This document shows, in pieces, positions 45,216 through 58,030 of a stretch of DNA of 64,000 nucleotides. Origin of the DNA: Pseudophaeomoniella oleicola. Lineage: Eukaryota > Ascomycota > Eurotiomycetes > Phaeomoniellales > Phaeomoniellaceae. Under the pieces are notes generated by a model. It was not told the DNA's origin and searched no databases. It saw only the letters and a program-made list of their open reading frames with translations. The stretch lies in contig QWDQ01000008.1 of NCBI GenBank assembly GCA_003868215.1, positions 310,001 to 374,000 on the forward strand, read 5' to 3'. The position numbers and the translations under genes are program-made. Every line of letters begins with the position of its first letter. Positions within the stretch are counted from its first letter, which is position 1.

Positions 45216-46394
45216 TCAATCCTCCACTGGTCCATCGCAGAAAGGACAGTACCACGTATCGTCATCCTCTTGTGGTGGTTGGTCGAGTCCGACACATGAC
45301 AAGTGATACCATCGTGCCCCAACGCACCTTTCTCCATTGCCGCATTCAATACTGGCATCATTATCATTCGATCCGTTGCAAATGCAAGCGATCGTCTCAG
45401 GCTCGTCCTGTTCGTTCACACTGTCTTCCTTGTCCTTCGGACCACTTTGTTCCTCACCAGTCGTAGCTTTCTCTTGCTCATCGACCGCGTCTCCTTCACC
45501 TTCGGAATCGTCCTTATTGTTCGCCATAGAGCTGCGGGTCCTAGATTGTTTAGGAGCCGTTCCTGTGGGTTTCGTCTGAGCCTTTCTGGCTCTTTCTGCT
45601 TCCTTCTTCTGCTTCCGTGCATCCTTTGTTGCCTTGTCTTGCTTACTGGTTGCAAGCGGATGAGTCTTCTTTCTACGCTCATCTAAACCACTTTCTTTTC
45701 TCAGCTTTCGGTTCCACATGTTCTTGATCCCAGTATAGGCACGTGGATGGCCTGCCTTTTGCATTCTTCGCTGAACCTCGCGAAACCGGTCTTCTCCCTG
45801 GATCGTTCCCTCTGCCATGACATCCCGCATATGATCCATGCAGCTCACCTCCGATTGGCGAGACCATGCTTTAGGTCCTCTTCGGGCACCGTTGTCAGAT
45901 GCTGCTGCTGAAGAGCGAGGAAGGGATTGTCTAGAGGCCGCTGGAGTTGGCGATGTCGACGCCAAGGGAGGTTGCTTGCCCTCACCAGAGGCAGCGTGAG
46001 TGAGCCTTCGGGCCCGCTTGGTTGGTCTAAACGAGCCATCAGAATCGTCATCGTCCTCTGACTCATTGTCCCGACCCCCCTCGTCGCTACCACCGCTATT
46101 GACGGGTGATTTGGACTTGGGTGTGCCGGGGGCACGCTTTCGTCGCCGAGTTGAGATGAGTGGGAGCACTGGGGCCTCGACGGGTACTGTATCGGCAGCG
46201 GGGTCCTCGTCAGCCTCCAGCCATTGGACGTCCTGATCATCGTCGGAGTTGTCTTGGGCGACCACGTCACTCTCTCCGCTGATGTCGCCCTTTTCTGACT
46301 CAGAAAGCCCGAAGAGAGCGCTGTTGTCGACTGGAGGCGCTTCTTCTCTAAAATCTGAAGGCTGGCAGGCGCCAAAGAAGAGGTTGTCGTCCAT
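45216..46394 (-). CDS. PHD-finger protein with Myb/SANT-like segment
   Basis: Single-exon nuclear-type protein of 392 aa. The C-terminus is a C4HC3 PHD finger (CICNGSNDNDASIECGNGERC, WYHLSCVGL, WYCPFC). This places it among histone-tail readers; the closest general pattern is the PHD finger of ING and related chromatin proteins, though the N-terminal ING helix domain is not recognisable. A central segment (about 180-245: DHMRDVMAEGTIQGEDRF, REVQRRMQKAGHPRAYTGIK, NMWNRKLRKES) looks like a Myb/SANT or trihelix-type DNA-binding fold. Basic runs (TRRRKRAP, KRARR) probably serve nuclear import. Long acidic and Lys/Ala-rich stretches are likely disordered. Start is the first ATG (MDDNLFFGACQPSDF). 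Confidence 0.82.
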   Translation of the reverse strand: MDDNLFFGACQPSDFREEAPPVDNSALFGLSESEKGDISGESDVVAQDNSDDDQDVQWLEADEDPAADTVPVEAPVLPLISTRRRKRAPGTPKSKSPVNSGGSDEGGRDNESEDDDDSDGSFRPTKRARRLTHAASGEGKQPPLASTSPTPAASRQSLPRSSAAASDNGARRGPKAWSRQSEVSCMDHMRDVMAEGTIQGEDRFREVQRRMQKAGHPRAYTGIKNMWNRKLRKESGLDERRKKTHPLATSKQDKATKDARKQKKEAERARKAQTKPTGTAPKQSRTRSSMANNKDDSEGEGDAVDEQEKATTGEEQSGPKDKEDSVNEQDEPETIACICNGSNDNDASIECGNGERCVGARWYHLSCVGLDQPPQEDDDTWYCPFCDGPVED

Positions 46395-46497
46395 ATCGAA
46401 GGAAATTTAAATAGACAGCGACGGGGCTCGAGTTCAGAGAAAGGAATAACACCTGGTTCTTGATCAGAAGCACAATATTCAATGCAAAGTGGCTGGA

Positions 46498-46680
46498 CGG
46501 GAGCGACAGCAGCGACAGCAAGAGAAGATCAAAGAGAAGAGCAACTACTGGAGCAACAGAGCAACAGCAGGAGCAGCAGAGCAAGAACAGGAGTCGCAAG
46601 CAAGAACAGGAGCACAGAGCAACAACGGCGGGAGCAGCAGAGCAACAAGAGGAGCAGCAGAGCACCACCGCCAAGATAGC
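46498..46680. repeat. Degenerate GAGCARCA minisatellite
   Basis: About 180 bp of imperfect GAGCAACAG/GAGCAGCAG/AAGAACAGG units. It lies immediately upstream of the PHD gene, so probably in its promoter or leader. Confidence 0.75.
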
Positions 46681-48012
46681 AACGTCAAGGAAGCTCAGTC
46701 TGACATCAAAGGCTCAGATTCGTACTCAGAAAGATCAGAAATGTACTCAGAAGACTCAGACACCAAACAGGCGCCTCTCTCTTCTCACAGTGAAAGTTGT
46801 GACTGCTTGACAAAAATTGACTCAACAAAGGCTTGCCTGATATCTTGACTGCACAATGAAATTCGAAAAGGCTCCAATCGATAATCCAAAGCAACAAGAA
46901 TTTTGGTCTGGGTATTGGTGATAGCGCGTACTGTTGGTCGGCGAAGGCTGAGAGTACTGAGGGGCTCAAATTGTCCGAAAAGGGGAACGCAGATGTCGCG
47001 ACATCAACAGCAAAAAGTGGTAGAATTACGTCGTCTGTTCATTCTTCATCTGTCTGTCTATCTTTCAGAACCAGCCTTCATCTCATTTCCATCTCTTCCT
47101 CCCTCCACCTATCTCTTTATATCTACAAATTTATCATCTGTCCGACGGGTGGTACACGTGAATTGTATACATCCACCTACAAGGCACATACCGACAGACA
47201 CACAATCGGTACGTACACAGTGAATATCAAACATTGAAGATACATGTCTGATTGACTGACTAGCGCAGCATGGCCAAACACCAACAAGAATTTCAAGAGA
47301 CGGGGAATACATCGGCGCAGATATTGGGACAGGGCACAACAGAAAGGGAATGCTGATATCTGTATAGATATCAGATCCGGCACTGGTCCCGCCACTTCTC
47401 TCCTTTCAACAGATCCTCCTCACCCTTCATTTCCATGCCAGCCAGCGTTCTCACTGCCATCAACATCACTCTCCTCTCCCGTCTCCCCTCCCTCTTTTCC
47501 TGACCATCTATGCCAACAAAAAGGAATACATAGATGTACTCAACCGAACACTCTTCACCAAAAGGAAACAAGAAGAAAGAGGGGGCACAGTTATCTGGCT
47601 TACTAAGAGGAGAGCTCGCCTTCGTTGCTTACTGTCTTCTCTCTCTCCTTTCCTCACCCTAGAACAACCCGAAACCAAATCATACCTTATATCTACCTCA
47701 ACAATACACCTCACCCCCATCTCACCCCCGCCCGGTTCACTTTCATGCTATGTCAACCATTTCTCTAGCTAGATCTTGCTATCTAGGCATCGTTGGAAGG
47801 AAAAGATGATGAGGTTAGTAGAGAATAGAAGAAAGGCCATCAAAAGGATGGGAAGGGATGAGGAATGAAATATGAATGTACGAGATAGATAGATACAAAA
47901 CCCCTGGGTACCTTATCTAGATATGTAGGTCTAAGCTGGGCTTTCAACTTCAACTCAACGAACGTTCTACCTTCCTAAGGTAGGTACATATTTTCTTTAC
48001 GTCTTATACTTA

Positions 48013-48031
48013 TTCTCTCTCTCTCTCTCTT
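48013..48031. repeat. CT dinucleotide microsatellite
   Basis: Nine or so CT units followed by TTTCTTTC, within the gene-free region. Confidence 0.8.
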
Positions 48032-48378
48032 TCTTTCTTTTGAGTAATCTCTTTACTCATTCACTTACTCACATCGACCTTTCCTCCCTACATACCTCAA
48101 GAGGAAAAACAATTTGAACGAAGAGATAGAGGAGGGACTCGCTCACGGAAGAAAAAGGAAGAGATATATAGCCTTCGTCCCCATTTTAGTTTATAGTTCC
48201 TAACCAAGACAACATTTCAATCGTTTTATATATATCTATCATCGTCATGGTACTATTTAGATCCTAATTGAGCGGTCGGTTCAGTGAGAATAGAGAATTC
48301 TGTTGCTGTAGGAAGGGGGGGTTGGATGGACATCGGGGGCTGTCTTGGTTTGGTTTGGTGGAAAAGAGAAAAGAGAGA

Positions 48379-48391
48379 GGGGGGGGGGGGG
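48379..48391. repeat. G13 homopolymer in a purine-rich tract
   Basis: Thirteen consecutive G flanked by GAGAGA and AAGAGAG, in a strongly purine-skewed segment (about 48310-48530). Confidence 0.8.
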
Positions 48392-50775
48392 AAGAGAGTG
48401 TGTGCTTGGGTATACCGTATAGTATGGGGGACGTTGGGTCGGGAGTCGGGTGCTGGGGTGAAAAGGAGAAGAAGAGAGATAGACAGGGTCGGGGAAGAAG
48501 AACAAGAGATAGAGGAGGTTCTGGAGTCATCTTTCAGTCTAGTCTGAACTGGCTCATTCAATGTTCATCTTTTGATATTGAGCATGATTGGCCACCTATC
48601 CATCGTCCTGCTAGAGGAAGAAATGAAAAAAAAAGAGAAGAAGATGGAGGATGCAGAGACAAGGCATGACTGAGTCGCTTAGTCAGGCTGCTGGCAACTG
48701 GAATGTTGGCACTGGTCATGTGGATAGGTATATTCTGTATGTGCCAGCCTCGCTTCAACATCCACGATAATGATTCAAGGCCGAAGCGCGTGCATGAACG
48801 CTTGCTGCGCGCATGTAGGACGATGTAACAATGGCTAGGTATCTCATGGACAGCGGTAAAACAGACTCAAAGATGAACACTGAAGTGGTTGAGAGGGAAA
48901 CATGGACATATTAGCCGCTGAGTTTCTGAGCCTGTTTTGGAGCATCTATGTATGATGAAGAGCTGAGACTTTGACGTTGGTCGTTTAGGCACCTGCCACT
49001 CTGAGCATGAGTTGCCGATGCACGATTAAGGGGACGAGTATTAGCAGTGCCGTTGTTCATACGGAGTAGTCTAAAAAGGAATCTGCAATTCGCATTTCAT
49101 CAGGCTGGAGGCGGGTTCGGTGAAGCACACTTTTCTGCACGGCCCGAGGCTTGCATGAGAAACCATGGAGCGAAGATGCAGTGTTCATCAGACACGAGGA
49201 AGTGGATTTGAACATTCCACCACTGGGATCTGTTCCTGCGATCTTGTGAGGAAAGAGACCGAACTTTGGGTGGGCATGAGCAGATACTGTACTCCGTAAA
49301 GACAGGGATGTTTGGACCGACCTTCTCCGAGATATAGATCGAGTTGATGCAGGTCAATAACAAGGATCAGGGCTGTTTATTGCAGTCATCGTGACTACCT
49401 ACTGCAAGAACAAGATCACAAGGGACATGTTTGTTCAAGCACCGCAAAGGTTCCCGGTATGGAAATTCTGGTTGCAGATCATGCATGATCGGGAGAAAAC
49501 TCGCATTTCATTGGAGCAAACCGTATGTCTCTTCTTGCTGAGATGTACGATACTGTATAGTATATGATAGAGGTGTTGCATCGATTGATATGTCAGGTCG
49601 TTTTTGTGACATGCTCAAGACGGCTATGTTTGCTCAAAGAGCCTAGAGGTTGCCCTGCCAGAAGAGACTGGGTGTGATTGGTTCAAGTAGATCTCGATCT
49701 CGGAAGTAATAATCAACATTCAAGAGCGAATAGTACCGTAGAGGATGCCTAAAATGGTCTGATCGACACCGATGGAATGGGGGAATTAATGACCTGCGTA
49801 TCTGCTTTACCGTAGTAGTGGTGATGATGATGATGATGATTTTGAATACATGTGAGAGATCAGAAAAGGGCGGATGATGTTCAACAGGATCAATAGGAAT
49901 AGGAATTGGAAAGGCGGGGAACAGAAACTGTACGTAAATTGCTGATGGCGGTCAAGGATAAATCATTAAATACTCGTTCAACCGAGAGAGGGAAAGGTAG
50001 TGATTTGCGTGATAAGTTAGAATAGATTAACATGGCCAAATGAAGAGTAATGCCGAGATGCGTCTTCATCAAAGAGGAAATGGGTACAACTATCACGATC
50101 AACTTACTACGTACAGTACCAACCTCGCAACGTATGTCTAAGTTCAACAAGATCAGCAAATCGGGCGATCCTTCGGCCAACGATCATGCATATTGTACCG
50201 GTATGTAGTATGCAGCCGCTTCCCACTGTCGAGCTGTTGTGATCAAGATCCACGGGATAGCAGAAAGCCAAAGCGACGTTGATTCTGCAAGGTGATTCCG
50301 ATACCACGGTCGGGGGTCCCGATGAGGCATAGACACGTTGTGATGTTTCAACTGCTGCAGTTATCTCTATGCACGTCGGATTGTGTAAACATTGCAGGGG
50401 ACGGGAAGGGGAGGGAAGGGTTAAAGATGTCCAATCGCCGATGTCGATTTATGTCAGAAAGAGGCGTCTAAAAGTCATGACCGCGTTACTTTGTTCTTGC
50501 ACATGGAGCATATCTATTCCCCAAGGTTTGAGAACGGTCAGATCTCAGATCGATTTGGTTCCGAAATCGAACCATACATAGTAGGGAATTAGTAGAGGCT
50601 GCCTCGGCTGCATGTCAATATCCCTGCAGACTTCAGTGGCAATCAAACAACATCGCAGGTCGATCCTACTTGGGGCATACCATGTTCGAATTGCTTTGAA
50701 TAGTAGATGTTTCAATACCCTCACCTCCCTTCATCATTTGACCGAATTATCTCCCGGCTGGACTATCACGAGCGA

Positions 50776-50801
50776 GGGCGCACCTCTAGGGCGCACCTCT
50801 A
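50776..50801. repeat. 13-bp tandem duplication
   Basis: GGGCGCACCTCTA occurs twice in exact tandem followed by GGG, a likely recent slippage duplication in non-coding DNA. Confidence 0.85.
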
Positions 50802-51745
50802 GGGCCTTTGGTACCAGCGGGTGGCTGCCCGCGCGATGACAGCCAAACGTGAGCGAGAACCAATAGTTACTCGATAGTCGTCTACTGTAAGGATCGTACT
50901 ACGTAACAAGAGACTTGAATATGGTGTGGATCTTCTGCTTCACCCTCTGCTCCTCCGACAGAGACAGACATGAATTCCTTGAGGGTTATCTGATCCAGGT
51001 GACTTTGGTATATGGGCCGTTGGTATGGAAGCATACCGTATCGAGTCTGGCTTGTCCGTAAGATACCATGCAAGCGTGCCTGTTGGACGCATAGTAGATG
51101 TTATACTATATAGATGATACTGAATATAGGTTGCAACGAACACACGTACTCAAGACCCCATCTTCCATTGGGCTGTGATACCAGAGGTACCAGGGGTACG
51201 GTAACATATGCATGTCGGCATGGGAGCCAAAAAAGCCGAGACAATATCAAAACGAAAGAGCAGTGAGTATGCAGATCCGGATAAGGGAGGGAAGGGGTAT
51301 ACTACGTACATAGTAGCAGCTAGTGTAGGATCTTGGTGATCACTAATTCGTAGTTACTGTGTCCCCATACTGAATCTCCAAGGTGATATCTAAGGTATCT
51401 TAGGGGAGAGATGTGCTCCGTACGTACGTACGTAGTAAGCGTCTCGGCCTTCATCATGATCGACGGTGGTGAACGACGCCAGATACTATGTACACATGAT
51501 CCGTTATTGCCCTTCCATCTCTCGACGGAGATGTTGTCTGCGTACTGTATTCGCTGTATTCGCGGAGCATTTCCTCCTCCTGCCAGATGTTTGAATCTAT
51601 TTTTCTCTTCGATACGACAATTTACCATCTAATGATTGCCTGAAGTCTGGTTCTGATATACTCTCGGAAAACCTTTGTATTGTATACGGTAATATAACCG
51701 GCTCAGCCGCAATCGTCCTAGTGGAACGCGGCGGCCGTTGAAAAA

Positions 51746-51757
51746 TACTACGTAGTA
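51746..51757. repeat. TACTACGTAGTA palindrome copy
   Basis: Exact 12-bp palindrome followed by AAAG in the gene-free region. Confidence 0.9.
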
Positions 51758-52048
51758 AAGAGATCTCGAAAGGGCGCCTACGCTTGACCAGAAATGGATA
51801 TGGACACAGTACTCGTTGGCGGCCGCGTTCTGGCCCAGCAAACGTTATGCGAGGACAGAAGACAGAAGATAGAATACCTAATCCAAGGACGGAATTCTCA
51901 TAGCCTGCTTCCATATCTGATCGACCCTGAGACGATTCATGAAGGCTATCAAGAGCCCATTGGAGGCGTCCAGTCACCTCTCTGTCAGGGTGCAAGATAG
52001 GTCTGTATCTGTAATTGCACTGGACGATCAGACAAATACTGTTTGCCC

Positions 52049-52060
52049 TACTACGTAGTA
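52049..52060. repeat. TACTACGTAGTA palindrome copy
   Basis: Exact 12-bp palindrome followed by AAAG, 303 bp from the previous copy and in the same orientation by its flank. Confidence 0.9.
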
Positions 52061-55000
52061 AAGTAATATGCCCAAAAGTAATGTAATGGGAGCCGAGGCT
52101 TTGGGACAGCCGGTGTAAACCGTGAGAAGTCAATCTCAGAGGATCCATCGTCCTTTCGATTCTATTCAGTCCAGCTTGACAAGGGTGTCCCGTGCACTAC
52201 TAAAGTGATTTGTAAATAATGTCAAGCCAGGACGGCTTGCTTTCTATCTCCTGCTTGCCCTGTAATGTACGTTAGCTGTCAATCATAGATTATCTCCCGC
52301 AGCAATGAGATTGACTCTGGCCTAGGACTCCGATGGACTGGAAGTATAATCAGGACCGTCATTTCTTGCCTATCGCCAATCGAGTGGTCATGCATCTAGC
52401 AGCACTGTCTCGTGGATACGCTTTGAAAGGGGGGTCCAAACTTTCCAGTTGTAAGCCGCTATCCACCCTTCTGTCAATCTACGACATTTGAGGATGTATC
52501 TGCCATGAGGTCAAGGCTGCCCAGGCTCAAGCGATGGTATAGCACCTTGGGGGCATTGTTATAGGCGGCGATCAGTCATAGCAGCCTCGTGTTGAGGTCT
52601 TGGTATCTTGCTGTGAGCACTCAGAGTCATCTGGCATGTATGGTTACCAAGGCTTCTCTGGTGATGTGATCAGCACACGTCGGAGTGATGCTGGTTTTCA
52701 TTTGCGCGCCTTGTATGATGAGCCTCGTGTCTCGAGTAGTTTCCTTGCCGTGGATACCTTTCGGTAGATACTTTAGCAGAAGCCGGAGTTGGCATGGAAT
52801 GATCGAGCGTCGAGGCGTGCAGTCTACAAGGACTGGCTGGCCCAGCGTGGCAATCTTGCTCCTTTCCATGGTTGTGGTGTTACAGTAAGCAATCGTTACC
52901 TTTTAATTGAGGGGAGACCCTGCAAAGTGATCCCGACAATCGGGTTCTGGCGGCCGTCAATCTGCAGACGGAGCGTTTCAGTACCTGTAGGTAAGATGAG
53001 TCCCTTGTCTCTGTGTCACACAGACAGTTGAATTACTAGACGTGGTTAAGGTAACTGACGCAGTGTTGACTTTGGTCCGGTCAAACACTCCAGGGCTTCT
53101 AATAAACTAGCCCCGGTGACGGGTAATGTAGTGCTTGTCTGCCAGTGAACTCCTCTCAACCCTTTACTCTTTAGCTGGGAGGGCTTGCTTACCGTCAGCT
53201 GAGAGGGAGGTGGATAGCTATTCCATCCTCGGCGACACCGACACCATGACCGCCATGCCTATGGGAAAGGAAGCCGCATGCTAAGTGCTGGACTGTAACC
53301 TGGGACTGGGGTATTTCCGGCAATAGGTTCAAAGCTTCAAGGGGTTTTAGGTAAAAATAAAAGTGCCTTTTCCATGTCGGGAGTCTGGAACCAGCTCCCT
53401 GGAACCAGCTCCTTGGGACCGCCCGAGGACAAGTGGCGCCACGCCGAAACGGTTTTCCTCTTCGGGCCCTATTTCCAAATAACGAACAAGCTGCATGCCT
53501 TAATGCAGGGAGAAGACAAATCCTAGTGGCTATAGAAAGCACCAACTAATAATTACCATAACTTACCAGCACCGATGTTAATTAGGTACCTACCTACACC
53601 GGAAATTCCAGATTACAGTGATGAGACAAGGATACCTCGGTACCTTGTTATGATCTCTGGCCTTTCATTGGCGCTAAAATTCGAGGATTCCGGGCGGCAT
53701 CATCCTCCCCTCCCCTCCTACTTGCCCTTCCCTAACACCCTTCCCCTACCGCTTGGACGTTTGATCGTTGATCATTGATCTGCTGGCATTTGTTGAAATA
53801 CTGGCTCGGTTCAATACCGTTGCACCCCCCTCCATTTGATTGGCTACCTTAGGGTCTCGCTAGATGTTCAAGTAAAGCTGATCATGAGCAATTCGCTTAC
53901 TTGCCATACATACTTCAGAAATCGCCAGTCAACACCACAGCTGTGGCGGCCCATGGCAAGGAATATGTTGATGTTGACGTTGACGAGCAAGGGTTCGTAT
54001 CACGATCCTTGCAGCGCCAGACCTACATAGGTAAAATCGAGCGAGTTCCGTCACACTAACGTCGATCTCGTGGCTTGCTCAAGCACATATCCTTGGAAGC
54101 CTCCTCAGTGATCGTGGGCTCTCGTGCTGACCTGCAGATTGCAAGGTGTCTGGTACTCTTGGATCCTTGCCATATGAGGCGGCACAAAAAAGAAGAGGGG
54201 GCATTCTTGCCAGGAGTGAAACCAGGAATGCTTGCATGCTGAGTGAGATGTTTACTTCGAAACATCTACCAATAGTTGTATTTTTAGTGCCATGGGTCAT
54301 TTGAAAGTGCTGAAAAGAGGGATGAAAAAGAATGGTCGCAATGTTGGCACCATGTATCAAAGAGGAGGCATTTGCAAAAAGCGTCGCTTTGACCATCTGT
54401 AAGCCGAGGATCATGTCTGCGTTAACTAGTACATTTTGTCATAATACAGCGAGGAGCGTCCTCACTTGGCCGTTGGTTTACAATTTACGTACCGCTCTTG
54501 TACGGAGGAATGTACCAACGGGCGGCTAGGGTATGTTAGAACGTCGTGTGAGCTGTATCCGGAAAGGTAAGGAATCGTGGCGCTCAGTTATTCGACTGCA
54601 TTGGGCGAGATCTCGATGGTGAGTTAGTCCCATTCCGGGCGTCTCTCAGACCAGTTCGAGCGGTGTCGCCGGGGCGAGCATCTAAGTACGGTATGTCGAA
54701 GTTTGCGTAAAGAATTATGGAATTGGCGAGCTGGTCTGGTCACCTAACCCCACCCAGATGGGTCTCGCTGCCAATGGCTTCAACGTTGAGATTTGTCTGT
54801 TGCGGTCATCAACCAAGTTCCTACCACTGCAATTGGCAAAGACCCGGAGGATCTCCCATACATTTCCGTATGCGTTTTTCATTCCACGCGCTTTCGAGTT
54901 CAAAGCCATGAGCCTGTGGGTTTCTGACAGTTGATGGAACAACGTCCGGGACCTTGGTATCGGCATCTCCGTAACGTTTAATATGCAGGAGGAAATGAAA

Positions 55001-56831
55001 CAAAAAACGCATCCCTTTCGTCTCTTGTCTCGCTTTTGCAGTGAGCCGCTCGGCAGTTTTACCTCGTGTCACTTGCGCTTCCCGGACGGAAGATCTGATG
55101 ATAGAACCGGATTTTGGCCCTGGAATGGCTTGCTCGTTCACTCGCCATCTACCTAGCATATACCCTGGTCCAAGTCTGCAGATCCCAAGTGGGCAGAGAA
55201 GTGTCGCCGGTTTGAGTCTGAGTGGGCAGACTGCTGCTAATGGTACAATTAAGTCAACTCAACGCAAGCTGGATCGGGTAACCACTGGTGTCATCCTTGC
55301 TTGGAAGAAAGTCTCCAGTTGGCTCCACTTCTAACCATTTTCGACCTTGATGCCTCGAGATGCTCAGCTGCATTTGGCGCCCTGCCTCGCCTGATCGCCT
55401 GTCGTCGAGTCGTGATGATCCGAGGCTCTTTAGACCCATTCTTGACGTTCTCTGGCTGGCTGAAGCTCAGGTCCCATCTGACCGTTTACGGCTTAAAACG
55501 GAAACTGTACCTAAAAGGTGACAGCAGTATCTCAAATCCATGGCGGCCGGCGGCGTCAAAACCCTCTTATTACAACTGTGTAAGAACTGTACTCAGTCAC
55601 ATACGCAGGCCAGCAGTGATCATGAGAGGCACTGATGGAAGAATATACAGTAAACAGCCCTGGTCAGATATCGGTCCATTTGTGGAAAGCAATCGATTTA
55701 AATTGCTTTTTTGGAGGATATTCTATGACCCATGGACCTACTAAGGCTTGTAAGGTAGGTAGGTAGGTCAGGTAGGTCAGGTAGGTAGATATGAAAGCGA
55801 TTGTGTGTCCCATGCAATTTGTCTATATTGTGTGCCTCGGATGATTTACCTGGCACAGCCCACTCTGTGGTATGCTAATTAATGTACCAGGTAGTAAACG
55901 CTTCTAATACGCCGCACAGTAGTTGATTGAGTCAAATGTCGGGACTTTGGCAGGTCAAGAGAAAATCAATGGGAAAATGCAAAAGCATCACAGGAAATGC
56001 TCATTCAAAAAAGATCTATGTCAACGGCTTTCTTTATTTGTTACCTTGGCCATTGATCTGTCAGAAAAGGAATCCAATGGCATCACCAAACATTATAGAA
56101 TTCCTGCAGTAGAAGTACGGTATTGTATAGGCAGGCGTAATGGTGTACCACTTACGTCGGCTGTAATGCCTCTCAGCCATGGCAAGAATGGAGTCGTGAT
56201 TGAGATGGATCGACGGGATACGACGACTAGCAAGACTCGCACACCAGGGGCCCTGATGCTACCGCGTAGTACGTATGATCATATGAAGATCATTATTATC
56301 ACCCCCCCGTTCACTGATTTTCCACAACGTTCAATTTGTCAAATGACGGCAGCGCTGTACCGACGTGGCTTACAGGATGCTCGGGTCTGCCGCCTCTCCG
56401 ACATGATCTCTTGCAAGAGCATCATTCGATATACGACTTGAGTACGTACGATGTACCTAGGGAGCAATTAACTACCTGATGGTAGATGATACTGTTTCAA
56501 TTAATTAATTAATGGCTTTACCTGCCTATCGTTATTATTACTATGAACATTCCGGACGCTGCTATTGTGTCCTGCCGCCACCAACATGAGAAAAGCCAAT
56601 CATAGGCATCGGCACCCAGCACCATGGATCATACAGCTAACCATGTTTTCTTTATGTTGTATAACCCCGAGGAGAGATACCTTACCAGTCACTTGGAATG
56701 ACCATGTCCATTGTCTGTGGCCACAGAAACATGTTCCATTGCCACGCGTGGAACTGCAACATAGAAATGCTTACTGCATGTAACCTGCCGCAACTGGGAT
56801 AATCCCATCAATTCAAGCAACCGGTATTTAG

Positions 56832-56843
56832 TACTACGTAGTA
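56832..56843. repeat. TACTACGTAGTA palindrome copy with partial tandem
   Basis: Exact 12-bp palindrome overlapping a second TACTACGTA, giving a 19-bp compound site about 1.2 kb upstream of flbD. Confidence 0.9.
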
Positions 56844-57834
56844 CTACGTATATCGGGACACCCATGTCATGTATGTAATCAATACAGGGGCTACAAGTAC
56901 CTACGACCGACCACCTGAAGTCTTTTCACCCAATCACGAACGCTCATCCCGTTGCTCGCCAACTTTGCGACTTTCGACAGGGTACTATGTACATTACGGA
57001 TAGTGGCATCAAAGAGAGTTCAAACCACAGTCCCCACGATCTGGGTTGGACGACGCCATACCGATACCAGAACCAGACCCAAGACGTGGGTCCTAACATG
57101 GTAAAAGCGACGGAAAAGTCTCGCTCCATCGCGCCGACCTTTCCTTGTTCGACGAACAACCGTTCCAGCATCCACCCCTTCCTGGACTCTAGCATCATCA
57201 CTTGGATCGTGGAAATGGTAAAGATTTGACACCTCCTGGTCTGCTAGATCTCCCTCTTCCCTCTAACCGGCCTGGCTCCACCGTCGTGTGGCCCTCACCG
57301 GCCTGTCCTTTTCCCCCAATCGTGCTCTGATACCCAGTCCGCATTCCAAAATGGGACCGTAGCGATGACATTAGACTTTCCTTCAGATACGCCTCATGTC
57401 CTTTCTTTCCTCCTCGTCTTCCTTTCCAATGACCCTCTCATATACCAAATCATCTTCCGCTTTTGTGACTTATCCCTGTCCAAAAATTCAAATTCCCCGA
57501 CCCAGTGGGCGAACAGGGGATCTTGTCTATTGATCCTCTAGTTCTCGTCTCCTTGCAAACGCCTAGATTAGCATTGCGCTTCCGTGTTGATCACCACTTG
57601 TCATAAAAAGCTTTGGCTCCCGTCTCGAGATCTGAACCATCTCTTTCTCTATCCCCGCTCCGATTCTATTCTATTCCGACTTGTTGATTCCATTCACCGT
57701 TCCAGTGTTTCCAAGTCTTCTATAAGTGTTAACACATACGCTCTCTGCCTGTAAACATCTTTTGTTGCAGAGACCACGCTCATTGAAACTCTTTGGCTTC
57801 AAGCCGAAACACATCCATCGACATCCCTACACAA

Positions 57835-58030
57835 GTAAGTGTTTCTCTGCCTTGCATAGCCCGCCGGCACAATTTTGCACGCTTGATGCCTATCCAACCC
57901 AAAGGAAGCAAAGATGCCTTTTCGATTCCATGTATCGTCGAGCAAGTCTTCTTCTTTGGGCCATCATCTTGTGCCCACCTTCCCTCCTTTCTCTTGCCTT
58001 GGGTACGATTCTTACTAAGTTCTTTCACAG
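57835..58030 (+). other. Probable 5' UTR intron of flbD
   Basis: A consensus donor (acaa then GTAAGTG) and a strong 3' end (branch-like TTACTAAG, pyrimidine tract, TTTCACAG) bound 196 bp just upstream of the flbD ATG. Removal would leave a short leader ending cgtagcaactATG and delete an internal ATG-initiated upstream frame that starts at 57888 and runs to 58044. Inferred from splice signals only. Confidence 0.55.

Noticed and set aside
51597-52148. 183-codon frame on the minus strand
   Set aside because: No motif, no splice-supported extension and a composition like the surrounding non-coding DNA.
53388-53416. Tandem GGAACCAGCTCC repeat considered as a transposon end
   Set aside because: Only two adjacent units, with no inverted partner or target-site duplication found.
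55741-55791. GGTAGGTAGGTCAGGTAGG repeats considered as a telomere-like or CRISPR-like array
   Set aside because: Only a few irregular units with no spacers; a simple short repeat.
55923-56441. 172-codon frame on the plus strand
   Set aside because: No recognisable domain and it begins with a non-ATG codon.
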